Assembly: GCA_046541115.1 (NCBI GenBank)
Contig: JBKHDX010000002.1
Location: 1 to 48,488 of the forward strand
Source of the DNA: Jaaginema sp046541115
GTDB lineage: Bacteria; Cyanobacteriota; Cyanobacteriia; Cyanobacteriales; Spirulinaceae
Length of the DNA stretch: 48,488 nucleotides
Reading direction: 5' to 3'
Shown here: one piece after another, positions 15,704 through 24,816 of the stretch
Position numbering within the stretch: the first letter of the stretch is position 1
Layout of the letters: every line of letters starts with the position of its first letter
Program-made: the position numbers and the translations under genes
Notes under the pieces: generated by a model
Told to the model about the DNA's origin: nothing
Databases searched by the model: none
Seen by the model: the letters and a program-made list of their open reading frames with translations, nothing else

Positions 15704-16282
15704 ATGAAAGACAAAGTAAAATCCGAACTCTCAACTCCTCTCCCTGTGGCTGTGCAGCGAGCCTCCAATGACATTAAATGGGCGGGTCGCGTGGGTTTCT
15801 GGGTACAGTTGGTTTTGGGGGTCATTTCGACGGTGACGGTCTTATTCGCCAGTCCCACCTTACTCGAAAGTGATGTGACTAGCTCTCAAGGTAGTGGTTT
15901 TGGGATTTTTTGTGCGGTTTGTGGTTTGATTACCTTGGGCATTGGGATTTATTTTTCGGTGCGCTACCTGGGGATTGCTAAAAAACTCCAAAGCCCAAAT
16001 CCTGGCTTACGTCCCAATAAGTCCGACACGATTAAAGTTATTCGTATGGGTTTGCTGGTAAATTTAATCGGGATGGCGTTAACTATCATCGGGGCAGAAG
16101 CAATTGTGGGGATTGTTTTGGCAAAGTCTTTGGCTCGTCCTCAGTTAGCGTTAGGCTCTGACCCCAAGGAATTTGTAAACTCAATTGATTTGCTGATTGT
16201 ACAGGCGAATACAAACACGATTGCGGCTCATTTCGCTGGAATTGTGTCTTCTTTGCTTTTACTTAATCGTATTACAAAATAG
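15704..16282 (+). CDS. DUF3611 family membrane protein
   Basis: 192 aa, four predicted membrane spans (about 27-50, 65-88, 112-140, 170-188). The start LPVAVQRASNDIKWAGRVGFWVQ and the block SDTIKVIRMGLLVNLIGM are characteristic of this cyanobacterial/plastid family of unknown function. The stop TAG is directly followed by TTATTGG repeats; the stop may itself belong to the repeat. Confidence 0.87.
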   Translation: MKDKVKSELSTPLPVAVQRASNDIKWAGRVGFWVQLVLGVISTVTVLFASPTLLESDVTSSQGSGFGIFCAVCGLITLGIGIYFSVRYLGIAKKLQSPNPGLRPNKSDTIKVIRMGLLVNLIGMALTIIGAEAIVGIVLAKSLARPQLALGSDPKEFVNSIDLLIVQANTNTIAAHFAGIVSSLLLLNRITK

Positions 16283-16384
16283 TTATTGGTTGTTGGTTAT
16301 TGGTTATTAGTTATTGGTTGTTCCCCAAATTCCTTAATTGGTAATTGGTAATTAGTAATTGGTAATTATACATTGTAAATTGTA
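16283..16384. repeat. Intergenic repeat, copy 4 (module C and a TTGGTAA variant)
   Basis: TTATTGG/TTGTTGG heptamers (16283-16322) are followed by a related set, TTGGTAATTGGTAATTAGTAA (about 16338-16368), and ACATTGTAAATTGTACATT. Modules A and B are missing. Confidence 0.8.
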
Positions 16385-16394
16385 CATTAAAAAA

Positions 16395-17183
16395 TCATGC
16401 TCCCATGCCGGAGTATTTTTTTAATCCTTGTCGCCATAACCAACGGTTTAAAATAAAAACAATTAAACACCAAGCCAAACTAATTAAAAAGCCTCGTCCT
16501 AACTGGACTTCAAAGCCAACTAAAATGGCAGAGGGAAAGTGAATAAGATAAGGAAAAGGAGTCCAAAGGGCAATTTCTCTAACCAAGGATGGAAATACGG
16601 ATAACGGGGCAATCATACCGGAAAGAAAGATATAAAATAAGTATAAAAACTGTTCAACTGCTGTCGCTCTTTCTGTCCAAAATGCCATCATTGCGGCGGT
16701 ATATTGCATCAAAAAACGGAGAAGAAACGCGATCGCGATCGCGAGACTGTAATATAAAATTTGGGATAAGCTCGGCAACCAAGCTGCATCGGGATACAGC
16801 CATATAAATAAACCGATTAAGACAATAACAAAGGGAAAACGAGCAAATCTTTCCGAGACATGACGAGCAACATCGTGCCACACGGGATCGATAGGTTGAA
16901 GTAACCGGAAAGATAGTGTGCCTTCTACAACATAGCGCTCAAAATCCCAAATCACCCAAACAATTGTGAATTGTCGCGTGAGAAAAACCGCTAAAAAATA
17001 ACGAGCAAACTCCAAACTTGAAAGCCCAAAACTCCCACTTTCTGAAGCTTCAATCCAAACCCCCATTAAAATAATAGGGAGCGAGCCAGACAGCACCCAA
17101 AAAAACAATTCGGCTCGATATTCGACCATGTGGGCATAATAAGAGGAAAAGAAAGTGGCGATTTGTTTTAATGTCCAATTCAT
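16395..17183 (-). CDS. ABC-2 type transporter permease
   Basis: 262 aa, six predicted membrane spans. MVEYRAELFFWVLSGSLPIILMGVW at the start, FERYVVEGTLSFRLLQPIDPVWHDVARHVSER in the cytosolic loop and FYIFLSGMIAPLSVFPS near 195 match the ABC-2_2 family (PF06182-like) of export permeases. The ATPase and second permease subunit are not in this window, so the substrate is unknown. The gene is preceded by the terminator of the DUF4079 gene and so has its own promoter. Confidence 0.82.
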   Translation of the reverse strand: MNWTLKQIATFFSSYYAHMVEYRAELFFWVLSGSLPIILMGVWIEASESGSFGLSSLEFARYFLAVFLTRQFTIVWVIWDFERYVVEGTLSFRLLQPIDPVWHDVARHVSERFARFPFVIVLIGLFIWLYPDAAWLPSLSQILYYSLAIAIAFLLRFLMQYTAAMMAFWTERATAVEQFLYLFYIFLSGMIAPLSVFPSLVREIALWTPFPYLIHFPSAILVGFEVQLGRGFLISLAWCLIVFILNRWLWRQGLKKYSGMGA

Positions 17184-17202
17184 GAGTGCCTAAGGAGAAA
17201 AA

Positions 17203-17232
17203 TGAAAAACCCAGTTTGGCTTAAACTGGGCT
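17203..17232 (-). terminator. Intrinsic terminator of the DUF4079 gene
   Basis: Minus-strand stem CCCAGTTT-AAGCC-AAACTGGG is followed by TTTTTCATTTTT. It lies between the DUF4079 gene and the ABC permease gene. Confidence 0.8.
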
Positions 17233-17258
17233 AAATTTTCAATGATTTGGAAAAGTAA

Positions 17259-17729
17259 TTAGAGATTTTCTAGAATTTTCTGCACAATATTCATGCCAGT
17301 TACAGCTTGCCAGCCAAATAAACCTACCAAGGCAATATTTAAAGTAATGTGGGTATAACGCGCCCAGGTTTTACCTTTTTGCATTAACGGGGACAAAGCC
17401 GCAGAAAGGGCGACTAAACCCGTCATGGTTAAGCCGACAATTAAGTGCGGCCCGACAAACAATTTGCCATTATTAATATAAGTGACTGCCATGCCGTTAA
17501 TCGAACCCACCACTAAAAAGGCGAGTAAAATTGCGCCAATATTAAAGTGACGGGTGTTAAAATCCTTTTTAACTAATTCTTTGCGTTCTTCTTTTTCGGC
17601 GTTGCGAGTGCGGCGAATTTGGAATCCTAAATACATTGCATAAAAGGATAATCCAAACAACACCCACATAAAGATCGGATGGAGAAATTGCGAATAAGTT
17701 TTGACAGCTTCAGGAATTGCGAGATTCAT
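17259..17729 (-). CDS. DUF4079 family membrane protein
   Basis: 156 aa from MNLAIPEAVKTYSQF; an ATG 24 bases upstream is possible. Four membrane spans (about 16-35, 65-85, 95-115, 128-148). The features FLHPIFMWVLFG, QIRRTRNAEKEER and the run FVGPHLIVGLTMTGLVALSAALSP are typical of this cyanobacterial/plastid family. The conserved histidines resemble cytochrome b561-like membrane haem sites, but function is unproven. Confidence 0.85.
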   Translation of the reverse strand: MNLAIPEAVKTYSQFLHPIFMWVLFGLSFYAMYLGFQIRRTRNAEKEERKELVKKDFNTRHFNIGAILLAFLVVGSINGMAVTYINNGKLFVGPHLIVGLTMTGLVALSAALSPLMQKGKTWARYTHITLNIALVGLFGWQAVTGMNIVQKILENL

Positions 17730-17930
17730 CGTTAAATAAAGTGTGCCAATCATTCAGGGACTTGTTGAAATTTAACGTAACATAAGTTTTGCTATCCTGG
17801 CCGTCGCCAAAATCACAGATGGGTCGATCGTTTCGCGAGAAAGGATAACAGAAAAAAGAATATACTCGCGTCTGGGGGAAAGTTCGGAGATAATTGATAG
17901 CGAATGATTTGGGACTGAGCAAAAATCAAG

Positions 17931-19304
17931 ATGGTTTCAGACGGGGATATGGCATTGTTAAAGGCGGCTCGTACAGGCGATCGCGAGACGGTAGAATCGA
18001 TTTTAAGTCAAGGTGTGGCGGTTGATGGTAAAGATCGTCAGGGGATGACGGCATTGACGATCGCGGCACAACGGGGTTATATCGAAATTGTGCGATCGCT
18101 CCTCAATGCTGGAGCTAAGGTCAATCATCACAGCGATCGCTACGGTGTAACGGCGTTAATGTTAGCATCTGCGGCGAATCAGTTAGAGACGGTAAGGGTC
18201 TTAATTGCGGCAGGAGCAGACGTAAATGCGGTGAATGAGGACGGGACTCCGGCGATCGCGATCGCAGCGTATAAAGGCTATTTAGGAGTCGTCAGAGCCT
18301 TGCTCGCGGCGGGAGCCAACCCCCAAATTGAAGACAAAGATAACGATACGGCTGTGTCTGTAGCGATTAAAGCCGGACAAGCTCAAATTGTCGCCGCCTT
18401 ACAAGAATATCCCCTCAACGCGCCGTTACGATGGGCCGGAATGAGAGAGGCGATCGCGACACAACAACCCGCTTGTTTAGCTGCCCTACAGCCCACTGAA
18501 GCCGAAGTTAACGCGATCGCCCCCAACGGACAAACCTTACTCCTAGAGGCAATTTCTCGCCAAAACGTTGATTCTGTCAAAATTCTACTTTCTGCCGGGG
18601 CCAAGCCCAATTTCAGTAATACGGATGGCGAATTTCCCCTCATGTTGGCAGCGGCCAATGGCAATGTGGCTATTGTAGCGGCATTGCTCGATGCCGGGGC
18701 AGACATCAACCAAACCGACGAAGACGGCGAAACCGCTTTACATTTTGCCACCGTCGAAGGCCATCTCGCGGCCATTCGTTATCTGCTCGATCGGCAAGCC
18801 TCAGTCGATCCCCGCAACCATTTGGGCGATACACCGCTTATCGTGTCATCTTTACAGGGTTATACCGAAATTGTGGGGCTTTTGCTGCAATACGGCGCAC
18901 AAGTCAACGTCAGCAATGAAGGGGAAACGCCCCTCACTCTGGCTTTTTCCCAACAACATTTGCCCGTGATTGCTTTATTGCTCAAAGCCGGGGCAGATGC
19001 TAATTTTCGCACACCTTCAGGGAAAACGATGTTAATGGTGGCTTGCGATCGCGGCCAAGTCAAGTTAGTGCAAACCTTGATTGCTGCGGGGGCGGATGTA
19101 AATCTGCGGGACAAAACCAACGCCACTGCCTTGATGTGGGCGGCACATCGCGGTCATAATCAAGTCGTCAAAATGCTTTTAGCCACAGGACAAGTCGATC
19201 TCAATACTCGCAATCACGGCGGATATACAGCTTTAGGATTGGCACAACACAACAACTATCCCGACACGGTGATGCTACTCCAGGAAGCCGGGGCGACTCG
19301 GTAA
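17931..19304 (+). CDS. Ankyrin-repeat protein
   Basis: 457 aa made almost wholly of about 12 ankyrin repeats of 33 residues (GxTALxxAAxxGxxxxVxxLLxAGAxV pattern). There is no signal peptide or membrane segment. The frame is also open at an internal ATG (MALLKAART), but the start at 17931 is kept. The segment at about 160-200 (LRWAGMREAIATQQPACLAALQP) is a degenerate repeat splitting the solenoid in two. Such proteins are protein-binding scaffolds; no partner is evident from neighbours. Confidence 0.93.
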   Translation: MVSDGDMALLKAARTGDRETVESILSQGVAVDGKDRQGMTALTIAAQRGYIEIVRSLLNAGAKVNHHSDRYGVTALMLASAANQLETVRVLIAAGADVNAVNEDGTPAIAIAAYKGYLGVVRALLAAGANPQIEDKDNDTAVSVAIKAGQAQIVAALQEYPLNAPLRWAGMREAIATQQPACLAALQPTEAEVNAIAPNGQTLLLEAISRQNVDSVKILLSAGAKPNFSNTDGEFPLMLAAANGNVAIVAALLDAGADINQTDEDGETALHFATVEGHLAAIRYLLDRQASVDPRNHLGDTPLIVSSLQGYTEIVGLLLQYGAQVNVSNEGETPLTLAFSQQHLPVIALLLKAGADANFRTPSGKTMLMVACDRGQVKLVQTLIAAGADVNLRDKTNATALMWAAHRGHNQVVKMLLATGQVDLNTRNHGGYTALGLAQHNNYPDTVMLLQEAGATR

Positions 19305-19324
19305 CGCTAAATCTGCCCAACTAA

Positions 19325-19367
19325 AAAGCCCTTGGGAGTCTTGCCGTGTTTCGACCCCAAAGGCTTT
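19325..19367 (+). terminator. Possible terminator after the ankyrin gene
   Basis: AAAGCCCTTGGG and CCCAAAGGCTTT can pair with one mismatch around a loop of about 19 bases. No T-run follows, so this is weak. Confidence 0.35.
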
Positions 19368-19459
19368 CCGCTCATTAATTCCTCACACACAACTGTATTA
19401 TTGTCTTTTGGCGATGGGGTAGTTCCGGACAGGGTGACACTTTTAGAATTGACACTGTG

Positions 19460-19580
19460 GTTTGGTTGTTGGTTATTGGTTGTTGGTTGTTGGACGGGGA
19501 AACCCCACCCCTACAAGCCGATTGTCCAAAACACTGATGACTGATAACTGATGACTGATAACTGAAATTGCCTACTGCCT
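19460..19580. repeat. Composite intergenic repeat, copy 5 (C-B-A)
   Basis: TTGGTTG/TTATTGG heptamers, then ACGGGGAAACCCCACCCCTACAAGCCGATTG, then ACTGATGACTGATAACTG units and ATTGCCTACTGCC. The stop of the DUF4332 gene (CTA at 19572-19574 on the plus strand) is part of the CCTACTGCC tail. Confidence 0.88.
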
Positions 19581-19979
19581 AAACGCCTTAGCCTCCTTCA
19601 CCCAAACCTGGACGCGATCCACGGGAGGGGTTAAATCCTTGCGTTGCATCATGGAGACGTATAAGCGCGTAATCTGGCGATGGAGGTGGGAAGCGGGGGT
19701 TTGAGCGAGTTGGGAAATGGAAATAATGCCACAGTGGAGGATAACGCCGCAATATTCGCAACCGACGCTAGGAAGACGGGCAAGATCGGCCAGGGCAATC
19801 CATTTGCTGAGATACTGAGGATGGATTTGTAGTTGAGACGCGATCGCGTTTTTGCTTTGAGGATTGCCCGTTTGTTGTAGAAGTTTTTGGGTGGTATTGA
19901 GGCCAATTGATTGTAGATTTTCGCGATCGCGATCGCTCAGTCCCGGTAGTTTTTCAATCGGCCAATCGCAGCCTTGCAT
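19572..19979 (-). CDS. DUF4332 domain protein (helix-hairpin-helix-like)
   Basis: 135 aa from MQGCDWPIEKLPGLS (an ATG four codons upstream is possible). PIEKLPGLSDRDRENLQSIGL is a helix-hairpin-helix-like start. CEYCGVILHCGIISISQLAQ and LHRQITRLYVSMMQRKDLTP match the cyanobacterial DUF4332 family. Nucleic-acid binding is plausible from the fold only. The C-terminal residues and stop come from repeat copy 5. Confidence 0.78.
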   Translation of the reverse strand: MQGCDWPIEKLPGLSDRDRENLQSIGLNTTQKLLQQTGNPQSKNAIASQLQIHPQYLSKWIALADLARLPSVGCEYCGVILHCGIISISQLAQTPASHLHRQITRLYVSMMQRKDLTPPVDRVQVWVKEAKAFRQ

Positions 19980-20058
19980 GATAGTTCTCAATGATGAGTC
20001 AGGGGCTAACCATTATGCCACGGGTTGAGCCTTTCTGACGGGAAGGTGATTTTTGAGT

Positions 20059-20670
20059 TTACTCTGCCCTTGAAGGCATTGGGACGGATGGGGGTTGTGG
20101 CGGTAAATCAATAGAAGATGGCGGCGTAATAGGAGGCAAAGGAAAGAAATCTGGAGGGAGTGGCGGTAAATCGGGATTATTCCCCGGATTTTCTGAATCT
20201 TCCTCGGAACCAAATGGGAAAAGGTCGGGGGGCTGAAGGCGGATTTGCAGCTTGGCTAACTCTGCGTCTAAATCAAAAGGTTGAATTTTGTTCATGGTGC
20301 TAATCGCCCGTAGATTCAGCAATGAGAGGGTAACAGGGGCTTCTGGGGCGGCTTCGGTGACGGAGAAGGGAATGCCATACACGACTAAATAGGTCCGATC
20401 CCCCACATTTACGGTTTCTCCTTGGGTGTAATATTCGTTGGGGACAACACCGATAAAACTGCCAATAATTGTTAGAAATAATCCAGCTTCGAGTTGACCG
20501 CTAATGCTGAAAACTCGCCAACTCGAATCTAAGTCTTTAAGCTGGAAAGAGAGGGGATAGCGATCGTCTTCGAGAATTTCGAGTAACGGTTGACTCAAAC
20601 TCGGTTTTCCCGGCAATAAAAGCACTGTTGCGAGTAAGGACGCGATCGCGGTTTGTTTAAACAGACCCAT
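20059..20670 (-). CDS. Secreted protein with proline-rich C-terminus, unknown
   Basis: 203 aa. A signal peptide is at about 1-27 (TAIASLLATVLLLPGKPSLS). A middle domain of mostly strands follows (about 40-130: WRVFSISGQLEAGLF, GDRTYLVVYGIPFSV). The last 40 residues are very rich in proline (LPPLPPDFFPLPPITPP). The proline tail may span the periplasm or wall. I do not recognise the family. It is divergent from the sulfatase gene with only 46 bases between starts. Confidence 0.65.
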   Translation of the reverse strand: MGLFKQTAIASLLATVLLLPGKPSLSQPLLEILEDDRYPLSFQLKDLDSSWRVFSISGQLEAGLFLTIIGSFIGVVPNEYYTQGETVNVGDRTYLVVYGIPFSVTEAAPEAPVTLSLLNLRAISTMNKIQPFDLDAELAKLQIRLQPPDLFPFGSEEDSENPGNNPDLPPLPPDFFPLPPITPPSSIDLPPQPPSVPMPSRAE

Positions 20671-20716
20671 AAATATCCAACCTTTTTGAGTTGAATTCAG
20701 AAATTATACAGGATTT

Positions 20717-22165
20717 ATGCCGATTATTGATAAATTAACCCGCCGTTCCTTTCTAACCACTGCTCTCGCTACAAGTAGTTTAGTTATTGCGAGTAAAGCT
20801 TTCGCTCAAACTCGTAATTCTGCATCTAGACAACGTAATATTTTAATGCTCATTTCTGACGACCAAGGTATCGATCAAATTGGCTGTTATGGCAACAAAA
20901 AAGTTTATACCCCAAGCTTAGATAATCTCGCGAAAACTGGGGTGCGTTTTACCCATGCTTTTACGCCATCTGCCTCTTGTAGTGCCAGTCGCGGCAGCAT
21001 TTTAACGGGGCTTTTTCCCCACCAAAACGGTCAATACGGCCATCAACATCAGCAGCATAATTTTAGCTTGCTGCACTGGGTACAACCGCTTCCCATGTTA
21101 CTAAAAGCGAGAGGTTATCAAACAGGTTTAATTGGTAAACTTCATATAGGAGGAACCCCCGAACAATTCCCTTTTGACTTTGTGGTTTATCGCGATGAAT
21201 TGATGGTAAACCGGGATGTCCAGAAAATGGCGAATAAAGCCGGAGAATTTTTTAATTCCGATCCATCCAAGCCCTTTTTCTTACTTATTGGTTATTCCGA
21301 TCCCCATCGTTTAGGGGAAACTTTTGGCAATGAACCGAATTATCCAGGAGTCGAACCAAAAAAGTATCAACCGGATGAAGTGATTATCCCTCATTATGTG
21401 CCAGATATTCCTGAATCGCGAGTAGAAATGGCCGAAATGTACGAAGCGATCGCGCGATTAGATACAGGAATTGGTATGGTGATTGACCAATTAAAAAAAT
21501 CAGGAAGATACGAAGATACCTTGATTTTATATCTTACGGATAATGGCATTCCTTTTCCCGGTGCAAAGACCAATCTTTATAATCCAGGATCGAATTTACC
21601 CCTGATTGCGTCTCATCCTAAACTCATTCAACCGAATCAAGTGAACCGCAATTTAATTAGTTTTACCGACTTAGTACCCACCTTATTAGACTATACCCAA
21701 ACCGACCCTCCCAGCCATGAATTACCAGGGCGGTCTTTTCTCCCTATTATTAATACTGAAATCGCAGAAGATTGGTCAGAAGCTTATGTTTCTCATGTCT
21801 TCCACGGTATCCACATGTATTACCCCATGCGAGGCATTTGTACCGGAAAATATAAATACCTGAATAACCTGTACTCCGATTTAAAATACCCAATTGCCTT
21901 GGATATTTTGCGATCGCCCACTTGGAACGGAATGCTAGAACGGAACTTAAATAAAGTTGGTTCGCGTCCTTTAGAAAATTATCTCTATCGCCCCTCAGAG
22001 GAGCTATACGACCTAGAAAACGATCCCCAGGAGTTATTTAACCTCGCAGAATATCCTCGCTTCACAGACGTTTTAGAAACGCTGAGAAGCAAGGTTCAAA
22101 CAATGCGAGAAAGCACTAACGACCCGTGGCTAACGCAGGCTGCAAAACTACGCCTGTTAAGCTAA
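20717..22165 (+). CDS. Tat-exported sulfatase (sulfamidase-like)
   Basis: 482 aa, arylsulfatase/alkaline phosphatase superfamily. A twin-arginine signal is present (LTRRSFLTTALA...SKAFAQ, cleavage near 30). Metal ligands are D48-D49 in SDDQG. The formylglycine signature CSASRGSILTG has C88 as the residue to be modified, with Ala where most sulfatases have Pro, as in heparan N-sulfatase-like members. GKLHIGG and LYLTDNGIPFPGAKTNLY supply further active-site parts. The likely role is desulfation of extracellular or periplasmic polysaccharide. The last 50 bases overlap the 3' end of miaB on the other strand. Confidence 0.9.
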   Translation: MPIIDKLTRRSFLTTALATSSLVIASKAFAQTRNSASRQRNILMLISDDQGIDQIGCYGNKKVYTPSLDNLAKTGVRFTHAFTPSASCSASRGSILTGLFPHQNGQYGHQHQQHNFSLLHWVQPLPMLLKARGYQTGLIGKLHIGGTPEQFPFDFVVYRDELMVNRDVQKMANKAGEFFNSDPSKPFFLLIGYSDPHRLGETFGNEPNYPGVEPKKYQPDEVIIPHYVPDIPESRVEMAEMYEAIARLDTGIGMVIDQLKKSGRYEDTLILYLTDNGIPFPGAKTNLYNPGSNLPLIASHPKLIQPNQVNRNLISFTDLVPTLLDYTQTDPPSHELPGRSFLPIINTEIAEDWSEAYVSHVFHGIHMYYPMRGICTGKYKYLNNLYSDLKYPIALDILRSPTWNGMLERNLNKVGSRPLENYLYRPSEELYDLENDPQELFNLAEYPRFTDVLETLRSKVQTMRESTNDPWLTQAAKLRLLS

Positions 22166-23480
22166 ACGCCCGGACTTCGGTAACTTTAACTTGAACGATT
22201 TTGCCTTTAAGTTCGTTGATATCTCCAGCAAAGAAAGTGAGACGATTACCGCGAGTCCGACCCATCAGTTGCGATGTATCTTTGGGGTTAATATCTTCAA
22301 CCAGGACTTCTTCGATGCGATTGAGATACCGTTGCGATCGCGCCAGCGCCTTTACCGATACTAACCGATTGAGACGTTGGAGGCGATCGCTTTTCACTTC
22401 CTCGCTGAGTTGATTATCCCACACCGCCGCAGGAGTTCCTGGTCGTGGCGAATAAGCCGCCGTATTCAACAAATCGAAGGCAACATCTTCGACTAATTTC
22501 AGGGTATTTTCAAACTGTTCCTCGGTTTCGCCGGGAAAACCGACAATGGCATCAGCACTAATCGCCGCATCGGGCATATACTCCCGAATCTTCTCGATAA
22601 TGCGGCGATACTTTTGATGAGTGTAGCCCCGCGACATGGCTTTTAAGATGTCGTTATCCCCGGATTGGAAGGGAATATGGAAATGTTCGCACACCTTCGG
22701 GAGTTCCTGACAAGCCTTAATCAGCCGTTCGGTGAAATAGCGGGGGTGACTCGTCGCAAAGCGAATGCGCTCAATTCCCGGTACATCATGGACGTAGTAC
22801 AGTAAATCCGTGAGGGTGTTTTGGTGTCGTCCCGACTCCGTAACACCGGGTAAATCGCGACCGTAAGCGTCGATATTTTGCCCTAGTAGGGTCACTTCTT
22901 TATAACCCTGCTGTCCTAACATTTCCATTTCAGCCCGAATCGCTTCCGGGGTACGGGATTGTTCAACGCCGCGCACATTGGGGACAACGCAATAAGTACA
23001 GCGTTCGTTACAGCCATAAATCACATTCACCCAAGCGGTGACGGTACTATCGCGACGGGGCTTGGTAATATCTTCAGCAATTTCGATGGGTTCGGTTGCA
23101 AGGACTTGGTTTCCGTCGAATACCTGTTCGAGTAAATCCCCTAAACGGTTTGCGTGTTGGGGGCCCATCACCAAATCTAACTCCGGAACGCGACGCAGCA
23201 GTTGTTCCCCTTCTTGCTGGGCCACGCAACCGGCCACCACTAAGGTTAAATCGGGTTGTTCGTGTTTGCGTTTGGCTTGTCGTCCGAGATAAGAATAAAC
23301 CTTTTGTTCGGCATTATCGCGAATGGTGCAGGTATTGTAGAGAATGACATCTGCTTCGTTGGGGTCTTCTGACCATTGCAACCCCATATCTTCGAGAATA
23401 CCAGCCATGCGCTCGGAGTCGGCTTTGTTCATCTGACAGCCGAAGGTGGTAATGTGATAGCGGCGGGATGTTGCGGTCAT
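22116..23480 (-). CDS. miaB: tRNA-2-methylthio-N6-dimethylallyladenosine synthase
   Basis: 454 aa radical-SAM methylthiotransferase that modifies A37 of tRNAs reading UNN codons. The N-terminal UPF0004 domain has Cys15 (FGCQMN), Cys51 (NTCTIRDNAEQK) and Cys85 (AGCVAQ) for the auxiliary cluster. The radical-SAM motif is C157-x3-C161-x2-C164 (GCNERCTYC). A C-terminal TRAM domain follows from about 380 (GRTRGNRLTFFAGD). Length and motifs are standard. The gene ends inside the convergent sulfatase gene (50-base overlap). Confidence 0.96.
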   Translation of the reverse strand: MTATSRRYHITTFGCQMNKADSERMAGILEDMGLQWSEDPNEADVILYNTCTIRDNAEQKVYSYLGRQAKRKHEQPDLTLVVAGCVAQQEGEQLLRRVPELDLVMGPQHANRLGDLLEQVFDGNQVLATEPIEIAEDITKPRRDSTVTAWVNVIYGCNERCTYCVVPNVRGVEQSRTPEAIRAEMEMLGQQGYKEVTLLGQNIDAYGRDLPGVTESGRHQNTLTDLLYYVHDVPGIERIRFATSHPRYFTERLIKACQELPKVCEHFHIPFQSGDNDILKAMSRGYTHQKYRRIIEKIREYMPDAAISADAIVGFPGETEEQFENTLKLVEDVAFDLLNTAAYSPRPGTPAAVWDNQLSEEVKSDRLQRLNRLVSVKALARSQRYLNRIEEVLVEDINPKDTSQLMGRTRGNRLTFFAGDINELKGKIVQVKVTEVRAFSLTGVVLQPALATGR

Positions 23481-23561
23481 GGTAATTTAGGGGTGCGATC
23501 GCGTGAAACGTTTAAAAAGACTTTATCTATCTTACAAGTTTCGTCGCGGTTTCGTGGGCAG

Positions 23562-23698
23562 CTTTTTCAGTTATCAGTTATCAGTCATCAGTCATCAGTT
23601 TTTGGGCAGTGGGCAGTAGGGGGAGGGGGAGGAGTGGGAGGAGGGGGAAGAAAGTAGATTGTGATGAGTAATCAACAACCAATAACCAACAACCAACA
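23562..23698. repeat. Composite intergenic repeat, copy 6 (A, G-rich block, C)
   Basis: CAGTTATCAGTTATCAGTCATCAG units, TTTTTGGGCAGTGGGCAGTAGG, then a purine run of GGGGGA/GGAGGG (about 23620-23650) in place of module B, then AACAACC/AATAACC heptamers to 23698. It sits between miaB and the rplU promoter. Confidence 0.85.
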
Positions 23699-23702
23699 AA
23701 AT

Positions 23703-23732
23703 TTGACAAACGCCCCTCAAATTACCGATAAT
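23703..23732 (+). promoter_or_regulatory. Promoter of rplU-rpmA
   Basis: A perfect -35 TTGACA (23703-23708), an 18-base spacer and a -10 GATAAT (23727-23732) predict a start near 23739 and a leader of about 97 bases. It begins four bases after the repeat ends. Confidence 0.6.
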
Positions 23733-23835
23733 AGAAAATTGCGTGTAAACCCAAGCTCGGATCGGGTGAATCGCTAACCAAAGCCGAAATCATCAGCATT
23801 TCAGCTACCCGTACGGCCTTTTAGAGGATAAATCC

Positions 23836-24261
23836 ATGACTTATGCAATTATTGAAGCTGGGGGAAAACAACTCCGCGTTGAACCCGGTCGTTTTTATGA
23901 CATCAACCTGCTACCCTTGGAAGCGGACGAAACCCACAGCATCGATCGGGTTTTACTCGTCAACAACGACGGCGATATTAGCGTCGGCCAGCCCTATGTG
24001 GCTAATGCTACCGTAGAAGGTCGCGTCCTGAGTCACCTTCGCGGTCGCAAAGTCATTGTTTACAAAATGCGTCCGAAGAAGAAAACCCGCAAAAAACGCG
24101 GTCATCGTCAAGAGTTAAGCCGTTTGCTGATTACGGGGATTACTCTCAACGGTGAAACCATCGCAGCCGCAGACGAAGATGTAGACACCGCAGAAGTGGA
24201 AGTGATGGGAACCCCAGAAACCGAAGAAATCGAAGAAACCACCGAAACCGCAGCCGAATAA
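23836..24261 (+). CDS. rplU: 50S ribosomal protein L21
   Basis: 141 aa. The L21 core (MTYAIIEAGGKQLRVEPGRFYD, RVLLVNNDGDISVGQPYV, KMRPKKKTRKKRGHRQ) is followed by an acidic tail of about 35 residues (DEDVDTAEVEVMGTPETEE...). The tail makes it longer than E. coli L21 (103 aa); acidic extensions occur in cyanobacterial and plastid forms. It is followed after 81 bases by rpmA in the usual L21-L27 pair. Ribosome binding site AGAGGAT. Confidence 0.97.
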   Translation: MTYAIIEAGGKQLRVEPGRFYDINLLPLEADETHSIDRVLLVNNDGDISVGQPYVANATVEGRVLSHLRGRKVIVYKMRPKKKTRKKRGHRQELSRLLITGITLNGETIAAADEDVDTAEVEVMGTPETEEIEETTETAAE

Positions 24262-24342
24262 GGCACTCCTCTTGTCCCACGGGAGGATTTGCAGGTTCTA
24301 CAATAACAATAAGCAAGTAATCGTACATCACAGTAAAGAACA

Positions 24343-24600
24343 ATGGCTCACAAGAAAGGAACAGGTAGTACTCGTAACGGTCGCGACTCAAACGCGAAAC
24401 GATTAGGTGTAAAACGCTACGGCGGCCAAGTGGTTAGAGCGGGTAATATTTTAGTGCGTCAACGCGGCACTAAAATTCATCCGGGTGTGAATGTCGGTCG
24501 CGGTAACGATGACACTTTATTCGCGCTTACTGATGGCATTGTGCAATTCGAGCGCGTCAATCGCTCTCGCCAAAAAGTTAGCATTTACCCTGCGGGTTAA
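24343..24600 (+). CDS. rpmA: 50S ribosomal protein L27
   Basis: 85 aa. The start MAHKKGTGSTRNGRDS is the conserved L27 N-terminus that reaches the peptidyl-transferase centre, with no Firmicutes-type leader. KRYGGQVVRAGNILVRQRGTK and HPGVNVGRGNDDTLFAL complete the family match. Same operon as rplU, closed by a strong terminator. Confidence 0.98.
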   Translation: MAHKKGTGSTRNGRDSNAKRLGVKRYGGQVVRAGNILVRQRGTKIHPGVNVGRGNDDTLFALTDGIVQFERVNRSRQKVSIYPAG

Positions 24601-24678
24601 GTCGATTTTGCGGCGATGACTTTGCTAAGTTAAAAGCAAATCACTCTCTCCCCCTGTCTTCATTAAGGTGCATCAAAG

Positions 24679-24712
24679 CACGCTCGGTTATTGAGCGTGT
24701 TTTATTTTTTTT
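24679..24712 (+). terminator. Intrinsic terminator of rplU-rpmA
   Basis: Stem CACGCTC / GAGCGTG, 7-base loop, followed by TTTTATTTTTTTT. Textbook form. Confidence 0.9.
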
Positions 24713-24816
24713 AAACGTTACAAAACATTGAGAGGTGTTGCGATTTGTAGCTCTGAGGAAAGCGATCGCTTTACACTATTTTGAGCAACATCAAAAATAC
24801 TGTTATAAATCGTCCT

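Noticed and set aside
23376..23657. 93-codon plus-strand frame over the miaB start and repeat
   Set aside because: Antisense to miaB, and its end is low-complexity glycine from the G-rich repeat block.
23739..23835. Possible autoregulatory L21 leader structure
   Set aside because: The 97-base leader is long enough, but I could not identify a convincing conserved fold by eye.
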